Source: Rhizobacter sp.
Lineage (GTDB): Bacteria; Pseudomonadota; Gammaproteobacteria; Burkholderiales; Burkholderiaceae_C
Assembly: GCA_025360945.1 (NCBI GenBank)
Contig: JANYBE010000119.1
Coordinates: forward strand, 1 to 20,791
Direction of reading: 5' to 3'
DNA: 20,791 nt
Made by a program: the position numbers and the translations under genes. Positions 8,851 through 15,831 of the stretch are shown here, piece by piece (within the stretch, counting starts at the first letter, position 1; every line of letters begins with the position of its first letter). The notes below the pieces were generated by a model. It searched no databases. It worked only from the letters and a program-made list of their open reading frames with translations, and was not told where the DNA came from.

Positions 8851-8925
8851 TCAATGAACGAAGAGCGCTATCAATATGATGATGGGGATGGGCACGCCCA
8901 GAAAGAACAGGAGAAGTGAACGCAT
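8851..8925 (-). CDS. 24-residue hydrophobic membrane peptide
   Basis: A very short gene: ATG at 8925, TGA at 8853-8851. The product begins MRSLLLFFLGVP, continues IPIIILIALF and ends VH: one membrane-spanning helix with a Pro pair (VPIP) in its middle and a positive charge at residue 2. GGAGG sits 5 bases before the start codon, an excellent ribosome site, which is the main evidence for translation. It lies 30 bases after the membrane-protein stop and 41 before the hemerythrin start, all on the same strand. From memory, similar mini-peptides with a GxPIPIIIL core occur near stress genes in other proteobacteria and are usually left unannotated. The function is unknown. Confidence 0.7.
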   Translation of the reverse strand: MRSLLLFFLGVPIPIIILIALFVH

Positions 8926-8955
8926 GATGGCCTCCGGGTGCTGAGTTGATGGTGG

Positions 8956-9915
8956 TCAGAACAGATCGCGTCGGCGACCGCCATGAGTGGCAGCCAGACT
9001 TGCGACGAATGCGCCTGCGAGCAGGGAAACAAAGAGCCACAACGCGGCGTACGACGACGTCTTTCTTGCCTTGTCGGCCGCCTCGCGTGCCGTCGCTTCC
9101 GCCTCCCTTGCCTTGACCTGAACGCGGCCGAACGCATCGGTCACTCGCTTCTCCGCCTCCGCTTGGGGGACTCCGGTCTGCTGTGCAACGACCTGACCCA
9201 CGTACTTCGTGTCTTCAGAAGAGAGCGCGCCGGAACTCATACCGTTGACAAAGATCCGCCCGACTTCTCCGATCGACCTTCCAGGCTCCCCGGCCCCTGC
9301 AGTGGGTGACGTGGCAGGCGCTGACATGTCCTTGCGGAAAAGCGATTCCACAAAGTAGTTCGATCCGGCCGCGAGCCCCTCGCTCCTAGCGCCGCCTCCA
9401 GCTGCCGGACCCATTGCGGCCGCCGCCGTGGTTGCGGCTGCACCCGCAACGGGGGCAGCGGCCTGCGCGCCGCCGCCAACAATCGCACTGATGGCTGACG
9501 TCAGCATCGCTGCGGTAACGAGCGTTGCAACCCCCCATGCGAGAAAGCCGTGCGCGGTATCGCGAAAATAGACCTCATCCGCGTGGGTCATCAGCCAACG
9601 GGTGCGCAGCCGCCCGGCCAGATAGCCACCCATACCGGCTGCGGCCAATTGCGTGAACGTGATCCAGACAATCGTGGAGACGCCGAACGTCCCGGCGGTG
9701 GCCCCTTGACTGGTCCATGGCGACACCGACGAAAGCCCCAGACCGGTGCCGAGGATCAAAAGGATGAGCGACAGCGCCGCTGCGCCCGTGGCGCCCGCTA
9801 ATACGGCGCTCCATGACAATGCGCTGCCGGGCGACGGTGAATCTGGCTCGAGCTGTCCTAGCGGCCTTCTGGCCGCGGCGAGCGATGCCTCGCGTGCCAT
9901 CGTTGTGTCGTTCAT
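8956..9915 (-). CDS. Multi-pass inner-membrane protein, often labelled PhnA-like
   Basis: 319 residues. The start is the ATG at 9915, with AGGAGG 8 bases upstream, not the earlier ATG of the open frame (10002), which has no comparable site. After a soluble N-terminus, SWSAVLAGATGAAALSLILL forms membrane segment 1 (about 35-60). Further segments lie near 75-100 (with GGYLAGRL), 125-150 and possibly an Ala-rich stretch at 155-180. A soluble region with an Ala/Glu/Arg-rich helix (about 255-285) leads to a last segment near 290-310. The W-SAVLAGA...LGLGL start and GGYLAGR motif match, from memory, a family loosely named PhnA-like in rhizobial and betaproteobacterial genomes; no phosphonate role is implied. 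It heads the group with the mini-peptide and hemerythrin. Confidence 0.75.
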   Translation of the reverse strand: MNDTTMAREASLAAARRPLGQLEPDSPSPGSALSWSAVLAGATGAAALSLILLILGTGLGLSSVSPWTSQGATAGTFGVSTIVWITFTQLAAAGMGGYLAGRLRTRWLMTHADEVYFRDTAHGFLAWGVATLVTAAMLTSAISAIVGGGAQAAAPVAGAAATTAAAAMGPAAGGGARSEGLAAGSNYFVESLFRKDMSAPATSPTAGAGEPGRSIGEVGRIFVNGMSSGALSSEDTKYVGQVVAQQTGVPQAEAEKRVTDAFGRVQVKAREAEATAREAADKARKTSSYAALWLFVSLLAGAFVASLAATHGGRRRDLF

Positions 9916-10097
9916 GTCGATGCCTCCTGAAATGAGGAATCGATGATGTGGATTTAGGGCATTGCCGAGAGTCAGAACATCGATCGTCTCCGTGTAGGAC
10001 ACGAATCATTCTTCACTTCAAACCTGTGCTCGGCAGGCGGCGTCTCAGCCTCCGACTTGTCGCCAGACTTGCAGTGCGTTCCGGGAGAGTCCCTGCC

Positions 10098-12416
10098 TCA
10101 GCGAAGGCGCGCGCACGAGAGCACACGAAGTAGAGTGTCGACGTCTACGGGTTTTGTCAGGTGCCAGTCGAAACCGGAATCCTTGGCCCGCAGCTTGTCG
10201 CTTTCGCCGGCATATCCGGTCACGGCAATCAGGACTGTCATCCCCAGGTCGGGCATCGCACGCAACTGTCGCGCGACCTCGAATCCGTCCAGCCCTGGCA
10301 GGCCGATGTCGAGCAGAATCGCGTCCGGGCGATCCTCGCCGGCCAAGCGCAAGGCTTCGACTCCATCCGCTGCAGACCGAACTCGATGGCCCATCGTCGA
10401 CAGCAGTTTAGTCAGCGACTCCCTAGCATCGAGGTTGTCGTCGACCACTAGCAGGGTCAGGAATCGAGTTTCGATCTTCTCGGAGGAGGCTTGGCCTTTT
10501 CCCGTGGGGCGAACGGGCTGAAGCGGCACCGTCACAGTCATCTTGCAGCCTTGACCGGCACCGCCGCTGGTCGCATGGATCGACCCGCCGTGGAGCTCGA
10601 CGATTCGTTTCACCAGCGGCAGCCCGACGCCCAACCCACCTTCTGGTCGGTCAAGCGCGCGATCTCCCTGAACGAAGATGTCGAACGCTGTGACCAGCAG
10701 CTCGGCGGACATTCCGATGCCGTTATCGACAACTTCCAAGACGCCGGCGTTGCCCTCGGTCCTCAGGAGGAGATCGATTCGGCCCCCGCGCGGCGTGTAC
10801 TTGGCGGAGTTAGTCAACAAGTTGACCACGACCTGCGTGATGCGCATTGCGTCTCCGGACATCATCACCGGTGTCGAAGGCAGGGAAACCTCTAGGACTT
10901 GCCCGTAACTTTGCGGCATGGGATGAATGGAATCCACCGCAGCCGCAATCACTGCCTTGAGATCGATATCTTCCCGGCGAATCCGGATCTTGCCGCTTGT
11001 CATTCGACTCACGTCGAGCAAGTCGTCGACCAGCCGGGACAGATGGGTCACCTGGCGGCCAATCACGTCCGCGCACCGCAGATGACACCTGTCGGTTGCG
11101 GTCGCCCGCAGTAGGGCCGCCGAGTTGCTGATAGGCGCCAGCGGATTGCGCAGCTCGTGTGCAAGCATGGCGAGGAATTCCTCGATGCGCTTGCCCTTCG
11201 TTTCGAGCTCGGTGATACGCCTGCCTTGGGTTACGTCTTTGGTGATCTGCACGTAAGCATGAAGCTCACCGTTGTCGTGCCGCACCGCGGTCAGGGTGAC
11301 GTCCGCCCAGAACTGGGTTCCGTCGCGGCGCAGGCGCCATCCGGACAACTGGATCGAGTCTCGCTTCGCGGCCTCGTGGAGGTCTCGCCGCGGCCTATCG
11401 CTGGCGACATCTTCCGGGAGGTAGAGGATCTCGGCGCCACGTCCAGCACCCTCGTCACGGCTGAAGCCAAAAAGACGCTCGGCGCCGTCGTTCCAACCCA
11501 CGAAGCGCCCGTCCGGAGAGAGCATGAGGAGTGCATGATCGGTCACCCCATTGACCAGCAGCCTTAGACTTGCTTCGCTCTCCTTCAACGAAGTCTCGTG
11601 TCGCCGGCGCTCCGTCAGGTCTCGGGTGATCTTCGAGTAGCCACGCAGCCTTCCCGTGTCGTCTCTCATCGCCGTGATGATGACGTTGGCCCAGAACACC
11701 GAGCCATCCTTGCGGACGCGCAATCCTTCGTCCTCGAATCGACCGGTTTGTGCGGCGACTCGCAACTCGTAGTCGGGCCATCCTGCCCTCACCGCTGCCT
11801 CCTGGTAAAAGCGCGAAAAGTGCTGCCCGATGATCTCGTCGGCCCCGTAGCCCTTGATTCGTTCGGCGCCGCGATTCCAGGTCGCCACGATGCCATCGGT
11901 GTCGAGCCGAAAGATGGCGTAGTCCTCGACGCTTTCGATGAGCAATCGAAGATGTTCCTCGCTCTGTCGCAGAGTCTCTTCCTGCGCTTTTCGCTCCGTG
12001 AGATCTCGCGTGATCTTCGAGAAGCCAATAAGCCGGCCCCCCGAATCATGAAGCGCGGAAATGACCACATTGGCCCAGAATTGGGTGCCATCCTTGCGTA
12101 CGCGCCAGCCCTCGTCTTCGAAGCGGCCAACCGAGGCCGCCTGTGTGAGTTCGAACTCGGGATGACCCGAAGCGCGAGCCTCTTCCGGATAGAACTTCGA
12201 GAAGTGCTGCCCAATGATCTCTTCTGCCGAGTAGCGTTTGATCCGCCTGGCGCCTTCATTCCAGCTTGCTACCCGCCCATCCGGTGTCAGCATGAGGATC
12301 GCGTAGTCGCCGATGTCCTCGACCAGTCGGCGATACGCTGCGTCGCCGCTAAAGACAGAGACGTCGGGGAGGTTCTCCGGGTTCCCCGCGGCAACGGCTG
12401 AGTAGGTCTCATTCAT
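10098..12416 (-). CDS. Hybrid histidine kinase with three PAS domains (PASx3-HisKA-HATPase-REC)
   Basis: 772 residues, no membrane segment. Three PAS/PAC units repeat with a strict 128-residue spacing, seen at SWNEGARRIK (51), TWNRGAERIK (179) and GWNDGAERLF (307); the PAC ends read SKITRDLTER, SKITRDLTER and VQITKDVTQG. HisKA has AMLAHELRNPLAPI (His420); the ATPase has LLTNSAKYTPRG, DNGIGMS and GGLGVGLPLV. The C-terminal receiver has VVDDN, acceptor D703 (LLDIGLPGLDG), AVTGYA and LTKPVD. The ATG at 12416 has only a weak AAAG before it. It follows the lone receiver gene by 72 bases on the same strand, which suggests a shared transcript and perhaps a signalling pair. PAS domains commonly bind flavin, haem or small ligands; no ligand can be assigned here. 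Confidence 0.93.
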   Translation of the reverse strand: MNETYSAVAAGNPENLPDVSVFSGDAAYRRLVEDIGDYAILMLTPDGRVASWNEGARRIKRYSAEEIIGQHFSKFYPEEARASGHPEFELTQAASVGRFEDEGWRVRKDGTQFWANVVISALHDSGGRLIGFSKITRDLTERKAQEETLRQSEEHLRLLIESVEDYAIFRLDTDGIVATWNRGAERIKGYGADEIIGQHFSRFYQEAAVRAGWPDYELRVAAQTGRFEDEGLRVRKDGSVFWANVIITAMRDDTGRLRGYSKITRDLTERRRHETSLKESEASLRLLVNGVTDHALLMLSPDGRFVGWNDGAERLFGFSRDEGAGRGAEILYLPEDVASDRPRRDLHEAAKRDSIQLSGWRLRRDGTQFWADVTLTAVRHDNGELHAYVQITKDVTQGRRITELETKGKRIEEFLAMLAHELRNPLAPISNSAALLRATATDRCHLRCADVIGRQVTHLSRLVDDLLDVSRMTSGKIRIRREDIDLKAVIAAAVDSIHPMPQSYGQVLEVSLPSTPVMMSGDAMRITQVVVNLLTNSAKYTPRGGRIDLLLRTEGNAGVLEVVDNGIGMSAELLVTAFDIFVQGDRALDRPEGGLGVGLPLVKRIVELHGGSIHATSGGAGQGCKMTVTVPLQPVRPTGKGQASSEKIETRFLTLLVVDDNLDARESLTKLLSTMGHRVRSAADGVEALRLAGEDRPDAILLDIGLPGLDGFEVARQLRAMPDLGMTVLIAVTGYAGESDKLRAKDSGFDWHLTKPVDVDTLLRVLSCARLR

Positions 12417-12488
12417 CTTTGAATATGCTAGACCAGGCCCGATACTTGAATTCTTGCAGCGACTGTGGACGACGCCTCCACGTGCGCG

Positions 12489-12857
12489 TCATTCCGCAGG
12501 ACCAAGCACTTTGGAGAGTGCAAGGGGATCGATGGGCTTGGTGAAGTAATGATCCGCGAGGGAAAAACTCGTGTGGACTCGCGGATCGTCCTCGCTGAAT
12601 CCCGTGACGGCAATCAGTACGATGTCATCGCCATACGTCGCGCGCAAGTGCCTGCAGAGCTCGTCGCCGCCAATGCCTGGCATCACGACGTCGAACAACA
12701 CGCACAGAGGCCTATGCTCGTCGATCAGCGCAAGCGCTTCTGTTTCGCTGCCCGCAGTCCATACTTCGTAGTGGGACAGCCGCAGGAGTTCCGCCATCGT
12801 GTCGGCGGAATCCTTCACGTCGTCAACGACAACAACACGCACTGGATGGGTGTTCAT
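12489..12857 (-). CDS. Stand-alone receiver-domain response regulator
   Basis: 122 residues, just one receiver domain: acidic pair D12/D13 (VVVDDVKD), acceptor D56 (VLFDVVMPG), T85 (AVTGFS) and K107 (FTKPID) are all in place, so it should be phosphorylatable. There is no DNA-binding or enzymatic output. Such single-domain regulators act as phosphate shuttles or by binding a partner protein. It lies directly upstream of the PAS hybrid kinase on the same strand (72-base gap) and is the obvious candidate partner; this is inferred from position only. No clear Shine-Dalgarno precedes the ATG at 12857, and a possible small membrane ORF overlaps its first 35 bases, so its translation may depend on coupling to that frame. 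Confidence 0.9.
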   Translation of the reverse strand: MNTHPVRVVVVDDVKDSADTMAELLRLSHYEVWTAGSETEALALIDEHRPLCVLFDVVMPGIGGDELCRHLRATYGDDIVLIAVTGFSEDDPRVHTSFSLADHYFTKPIDPLALSKVLGPAE

Positions 12858-12987
12858 ACCGTACTAGAGGCACGATCACAACCAGCACGATCATGCCGAG
12901 GCTTTCCGTTGGCCGTTGATCCCAGCTGCTCCCATACAGCCAAGTCGCAAGCGCTTCGACCAGCATCAGAGTCAGGACCACCAACAC
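12823..12987 (-). CDS. Possible small two-helix membrane protein overlapping the receiver start
   Basis: Open frame of about 54 residues from a GTG at 12987 to TGA at 12825-12823. It encodes two hydrophobic runs, IVLVVLTLMLVEALATWLYG-like near the start and LGMIVLVVIVPLVRY later, joined by a short polar loop (SSWDQRPTE). The hydrophobic pattern exists only in this frame. The good AAGGAG site at 13011-13016 lies about 23 bases before the GTG and favours ATGs in other frames, so either the start is elsewhere or the 5' end is frameshifted. It overlaps the receiver gene by 35 bases. I do not recognise a family. Confidence 0.35.
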   Translation of the reverse strand: MLVVLTLMLVEALATWLYGSSWDQRPTESLGMIVLVVIVPLVRYEHPSSACCCR

Positions 12988-13042
12988 AATGGCACCGCCA
13001 TGTCATCGCATCTCCTTGAATTTAGCTAAGCCAACTCTATAG

Positions 13043-13074
13043 GGTTGCCGCCCGAGCAGCTGTGGGCGGCAACC
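13043..13074 (-). promoter_or_regulatory. Perfect 11-bp inverted repeat in the leader of the receiver/kinase transcript
   Basis: GGTTGCCGCCC and GGGCGGCAACC flank a 10-base loop. The stem is perfect and GC-rich with no T-run on either side. It lies 25-56 bases downstream of the start site predicted from the promoter at 13106-13134 and before the first AAGGAG. It could be a leader hairpin, an operator, or a relic terminator. Confidence 0.5.
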
Positions 13075-13105
13075 GCAATGCGGTGTCGCTGCCGTCCTAC
13101 AAAAA

Positions 13106-13134
13106 TTGATAGACAAGTGCACCCTATTGGTCAA
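13106..13134 (-). promoter_or_regulatory. Candidate sigma-70 promoter for the receiver/PAS-kinase genes
   Basis: On the minus strand TTGACC, a 17-base spacer, then TATCAA: five of six and four of six consensus bases with ideal spacing. Transcription would start near 13099 and run through the 11-bp hairpin into the small ORF, the receiver and the PAS kinase. No other promoter of this quality was seen upstream of these genes. Confidence 0.45.
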
Positions 13135-13184
13135 TGGCTGCCCCGCCATGAGAATGAAAGCGGCAAGCAGGCGCAGTGTTATTC

Positions 13185-14148
13185 AGCTGCCCTGAAGCGG
13201 ACTTCGCCAAGCTGGTGGAGCTGTTCGACGCGCACGCGGTGTCGTTCGTGTCGGTGACGCAAGCCTTCAACACGACGAGCTCGATGAGACGCTTGACCTT
13301 GACCGTACTACTGAGCTTCGCGCAGCTTAAGCGGGAGGTCACTGGTGAGCGCATCCGCGATCACGGCGTCCAAGCGCAGGCACTGTGGATGGGTGGGATC
13401 GCACCAATCGGGTACATGCCCAACGATCAGCGCTGGCGATCGACGAGCCGAACGCCGCGCGGATCGCGGATCCGACAGCACTATGGGCAATATCTGGAGC
13501 TCGGGGGCTTCTGGCGGTTGAAGCCCGAAGTGGATCGGCTGGGCTAGGTTTCGCACTGGCGGGGTCGTCGGCGCGGATGAGGCAAGAGAGCGACTGCGAC
13601 ATGCCGCAAGCTGGCCGAGCAGTTGTCGCAAGGGGCCTCGGCGAGCACGATCGAGATGCTGGGAAGAATCGCCGCCCGAATCACCGTGCGCGGGGACAGG
13701 CGCGAGATGGCTGTTCGGCTCGGGACGCTCTGGGAGCCGAGCAGTGAGACGTTGGTGGACCAGCCCGTGGAGGCGGTTGACGTTCCCGTGCAGCTCAATC
13801 GATGCGGATGGCGGTGCGCTTGATCGTTCGATCGTTCGAGCGCCGGGCGAGCGCCTGGCCGTTGATCAGGTCGGGGGGGGGTAGACGCCAAGTTGGTGGC
13901 GCTGCTGGCCCGGGCGCTTGACTGGTTTGCGCGGCTGACGTCGGGGCGCAGCGACAGTGTGATGGCGATCGAGAGGAGCGGGTCGGCAACCCGTACGCAA
14001 CGCGGGAGCTCTACATGACGTTCCCGGCGCCCGATATCGTGCAACGGATCGCGCGAAGGGATCGTCCGATGGAGTTGAATGCGGATCGCCTGATCGGGAT
14101 GGCGTCGATGCCAAGGCCTGGCAGGCGCAGCGGGAGTTGCTGGTCTGA
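13185..14148 (+). pseudogene. Decayed serine site-specific recombinase (resolvase/invertase family)
   Basis: Fragments of a large serine recombinase appear in order but in different frames. At 13185: ADFAKLVELFDAHAVSFVSV, FNTTSSM, LSFAQLKREVTGERIRD, LWMGGIAPIGY. Then LAIDEPNAARI in a second frame near 13440, and back to YLELGG..RLKPEVDRLG, which ends at a TAG at 13545-13547. From about 13600 the C-terminal part resumes with CRKLAEQLSQG and VDVPVQLNRCG. The frame shifts again near 13800, after a G9 run (13873-13881) and near 13980 (ELYMTFPAPDIVQRI). The last piece, KAWQAQRELLV, ends at TGA 14146-14148. The N-terminal domain with the catalytic serine is missing, and roughly the middle third after VDRLG is deleted. 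Conserved positions are altered (SMRRL for SMGRL, LKRE for FERE). It cannot be functional. Confidence 0.85.
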
Positions 14149-14292
14149 CGGGCTGAGGACGCTGGGACACGCTCCGGCGAAGTAGTACCGGTTGAAATGC
14201 GGACAGAGAATGGCCGGTCGGCAGCTCTACAAGGCCCGAGAGGCGCGCTCGATGCCTGACTTGAGAATGCCCTGTGCCCTGTCGCACTGCAG

Positions 14293-14307
14293 CCCGCGTG
14301 ACGCGGG
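14293..14307. terminator. Short GC hairpin downstream of the recombinase relic
   Basis: CCCGCG-TGA-CGCGGG, a perfect 6-bp stem with a 3-base loop, extended by AG/CT with a one-base bulge. On the plus strand it is followed only by a TTT, so it may be a weak terminator facing the tRNA terminator. The rest of 14149-14314 shows no recognisable gene. Confidence 0.35.
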
Positions 14308-14314
14308 GCTTTGC

Positions 14315-14346
14315 AAAAAAAAGGAGCCCTTCACTTGAAAGGACCC
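14315..14346 (-). terminator. Intrinsic terminator of tRNA-Ser (and the upstream housekeeping transcript)
   Basis: On the minus strand GGGTCCTTTC, loop AAGT and GAAGGGCTCC form a stem with one mismatch and two G-U pairs, followed by eight T (14322-14315). It starts 9 bases after the tRNA 3' CCA. Confidence 0.75.
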
Positions 14347-14354
14347 GGACTACC

Positions 14355-14447
14355 TGGCGGAGCCGGAGGGATTCGAACCCTCGATGCAGGTTTTGCCCAC
14401 ATACTCCCTTAGCAGGGGAGCACCTTCGGCCACTCGGTCACAGCTCC
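14355..14447 (-). tRNA. tRNA-Ser (anticodon GCT)
   Basis: 93 bases with an encoded CCA (14357-14355). The acceptor stem GGAGCTG pairs with CGGCTCC. The anticodon loop CTGCTAA contains GCT (14413-14411), reading AGC/AGU. A long variable arm typical of serine tRNAs follows, then the T arm with GGTTCGAATCC. It lies 37 bases downstream of the aspartate kinase stop on the same strand and is followed by a strong terminator, so it may be co-transcribed with that gene. It is also the last element of the conserved housekeeping order. Confidence 0.97.
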
Positions 14448-14484
14448 GCAGACAGCGCTCATTCTAACCCGTGAAGGCGCATGT

Positions 14485-15753
14485 TCAGGAAGCAGCCTGC
14501 TCCAGGTCGAAGGCCTTGTGCAGCGCGCGCACCGCAAGTTCCATGTACTTCTCGTCGATCACGACGCTTGTCTTGATTTCGCTGGTGGTGATCATCTGGA
14601 TGTTGATGCCTTCTTGGCTCAGCACGCTGAACATGCGACTCGCCACACCAACGTGCGAACGCATGCCGATGCCGACAATGCTGACCTTGCAGATCTTCGG
14701 ATCGCCGACAAGTTCGCTCGCGCCGGTCACCGGCAGCACCTTGGCCTTGAGCAGGTCGAGCGTGCGCTGGTAGTCGCCACGCGGCACGGTGAACGAGAAG
14801 TCGGTGCGGCCGTCGTGCGAGACGTTCTGGATGATCACGTCGACGTCGATGTTGGCCTCAGCCACCGGCCCGAGGATCAGATGCGCGATGCCCGGCTTGT
14901 CGGTCACGCCCATCAGGCTGATCTTGGCTTCGTCGCGGTTGAACGCAATGCCAGAGACAACGGCTTGTTCCATTTTTTCGTCTTCCTCAAAGGTGATCAG
15001 GGTGCCTGACTTCGCCTCTTCATTGATATCGATATCCCAGGGCGTGAAGCTCGAAAGCACTCGCAGCGGCACCCGGTACTTGCCGGCGAACTCGACCGAG
15101 CGGATCTGCAGCACCTTAGCGCCCAGGCTCGCCATCTCGAGCATCTCTTCAAAGCTGATGGTCTTGAGGCGCCGCGCTTCGGCAACAATGCGGGGGTCGG
15201 TCGTGTAGACACCATCCACGTCGGTATAGATAAGACACTCGTCGGCCTTCAGCGCCGCAGCCACCGCCACGGCCGATGTGTCCGAACCGCCGCGGCCCAG
15301 GGTCGTGATATTGCCCTGCGAATCGACGCCCTGGAAGCCGGTGATGATCACGACCTTGCCTATCGCCAGATCGGCGCGCACGCGCTGGTCGTCAATGCTC
15401 TGGATGCGCGCCTTAGTATGGGCCGAATCGGTCCTGATCGGTACTTGCCAGCCGGCATAGCTCACCGCCGACATGCCCTCGGCCTGCAGCGCGATCGCGA
15501 GCAGCCCGACCGACACCTGCTCGCCGGTCGAGGCGATCATGTCGAGTTCGCGCTGCAACTCGGGTGTGGTCGTGGTCGGCGACAATTCTTTCGCGAGGCC
15601 GAGCAAGCGGTTCGTTTCGCCGCTCATCGCCGAGGGCACGACCACCATCTGGTGCCCCGCGCGAGCCCACTTGGCGACGCGTTTGGCAACATTGCGAATG
15701 CGCTCTGGCGACCCCATCGAGGTGCCGCCGTACTTGTGGACTGTGAGTGCCAT
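14485..15753 (-). CDS. lysC: Aspartate kinase
   Basis: Phosphorylates L-aspartate with ATP, the first step towards lysine, threonine, methionine and diaminopimelate; cytosolic. 422 residues, the usual length for the single-function enzyme. The N-terminal kinase domain (1-245) starts VHKYGGTSMGS (Lys7) and has GRGGSDTSAVAVAAAL and the EMLEMASLGAKVL segment. Two ACT regulatory domains follow (about 265-340 and 345-420), with ISLMGVTDKPG and SIVGIGMRSHVGVA, and the allosteric stretch IQMITTSEIK. I chose the ATG at 15753 because family members start M-A-L-x-V-x-KYGG; the open frame extends to 15807 without support, and no good ribosome site precedes either. An internal Met could give a separate ACT subunit as in some bacteria, but nothing here shows it. 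It lies downstream of tilS. Confidence 0.97.
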   Translation of the reverse strand: MALTVHKYGGTSMGSPERIRNVAKRVAKWARAGHQMVVVPSAMSGETNRLLGLAKELSPTTTTPELQRELDMIASTGEQVSVGLLAIALQAEGMSAVSYAGWQVPIRTDSAHTKARIQSIDDQRVRADLAIGKVVIITGFQGVDSQGNITTLGRGGSDTSAVAVAAALKADECLIYTDVDGVYTTDPRIVAEARRLKTISFEEMLEMASLGAKVLQIRSVEFAGKYRVPLRVLSSFTPWDIDINEEAKSGTLITFEEDEKMEQAVVSGIAFNRDEAKISLMGVTDKPGIAHLILGPVAEANIDVDVIIQNVSHDGRTDFSFTVPRGDYQRTLDLLKAKVLPVTGASELVGDPKICKVSIVGIGMRSHVGVASRMFSVLSQEGINIQMITTSEIKTSVVIDEKYMELAVRALHKAFDLEQAAS

Positions 15754-15779
15754 GAGGGGTGAGTCAGCTGTCGAACGAA

Positions 15780-15817
15780 GCCGGGCAAACGCCCGCAAGC
15801 CGGGCATTCGCCCGCGG
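15780..15817. repeat. Two tandem 19-bp hairpin units between tilS and aspartate kinase
   Basis: GCCGGGCAAACGCCCGCAA (15780-15798) is followed directly by GCCGGGCATTCGCCCGCGG (15799-15817), 15 of 19 bases alike. Each forms a CGGGC/GCCCG stem with a four-base loop, and the second also overlaps CCCGCGGG. They lie in the 78-base gap between the genes and may act as a stabilising or weakly terminating mRNA structure. Confidence 0.55.
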
Positions 15818-15831
15818 GCAAGCCTTTAATT

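Noticed and set aside
8810..9040. N-terminal extension of the hemerythrin frame
   Set aside because: It would overlap the mini-peptide and the end of the membrane protein and has no homology; the ATG at 8809 has a good ribosome site.
9916..10097. Promoter for the membrane protein/hemerythrin group, including a GGAAC-type ECF site
   Set aside because: A GGAAC is present on the minus strand but no matching CGTT at the right distance, and no sigma-70 pair with 16-18 base spacing was convincing.
14355..14447. Attachment-site repeat of the tRNA-Ser 3' end inside the window
   Set aside because: I looked for a second copy of the T-arm/acceptor sequence to the left and found none.
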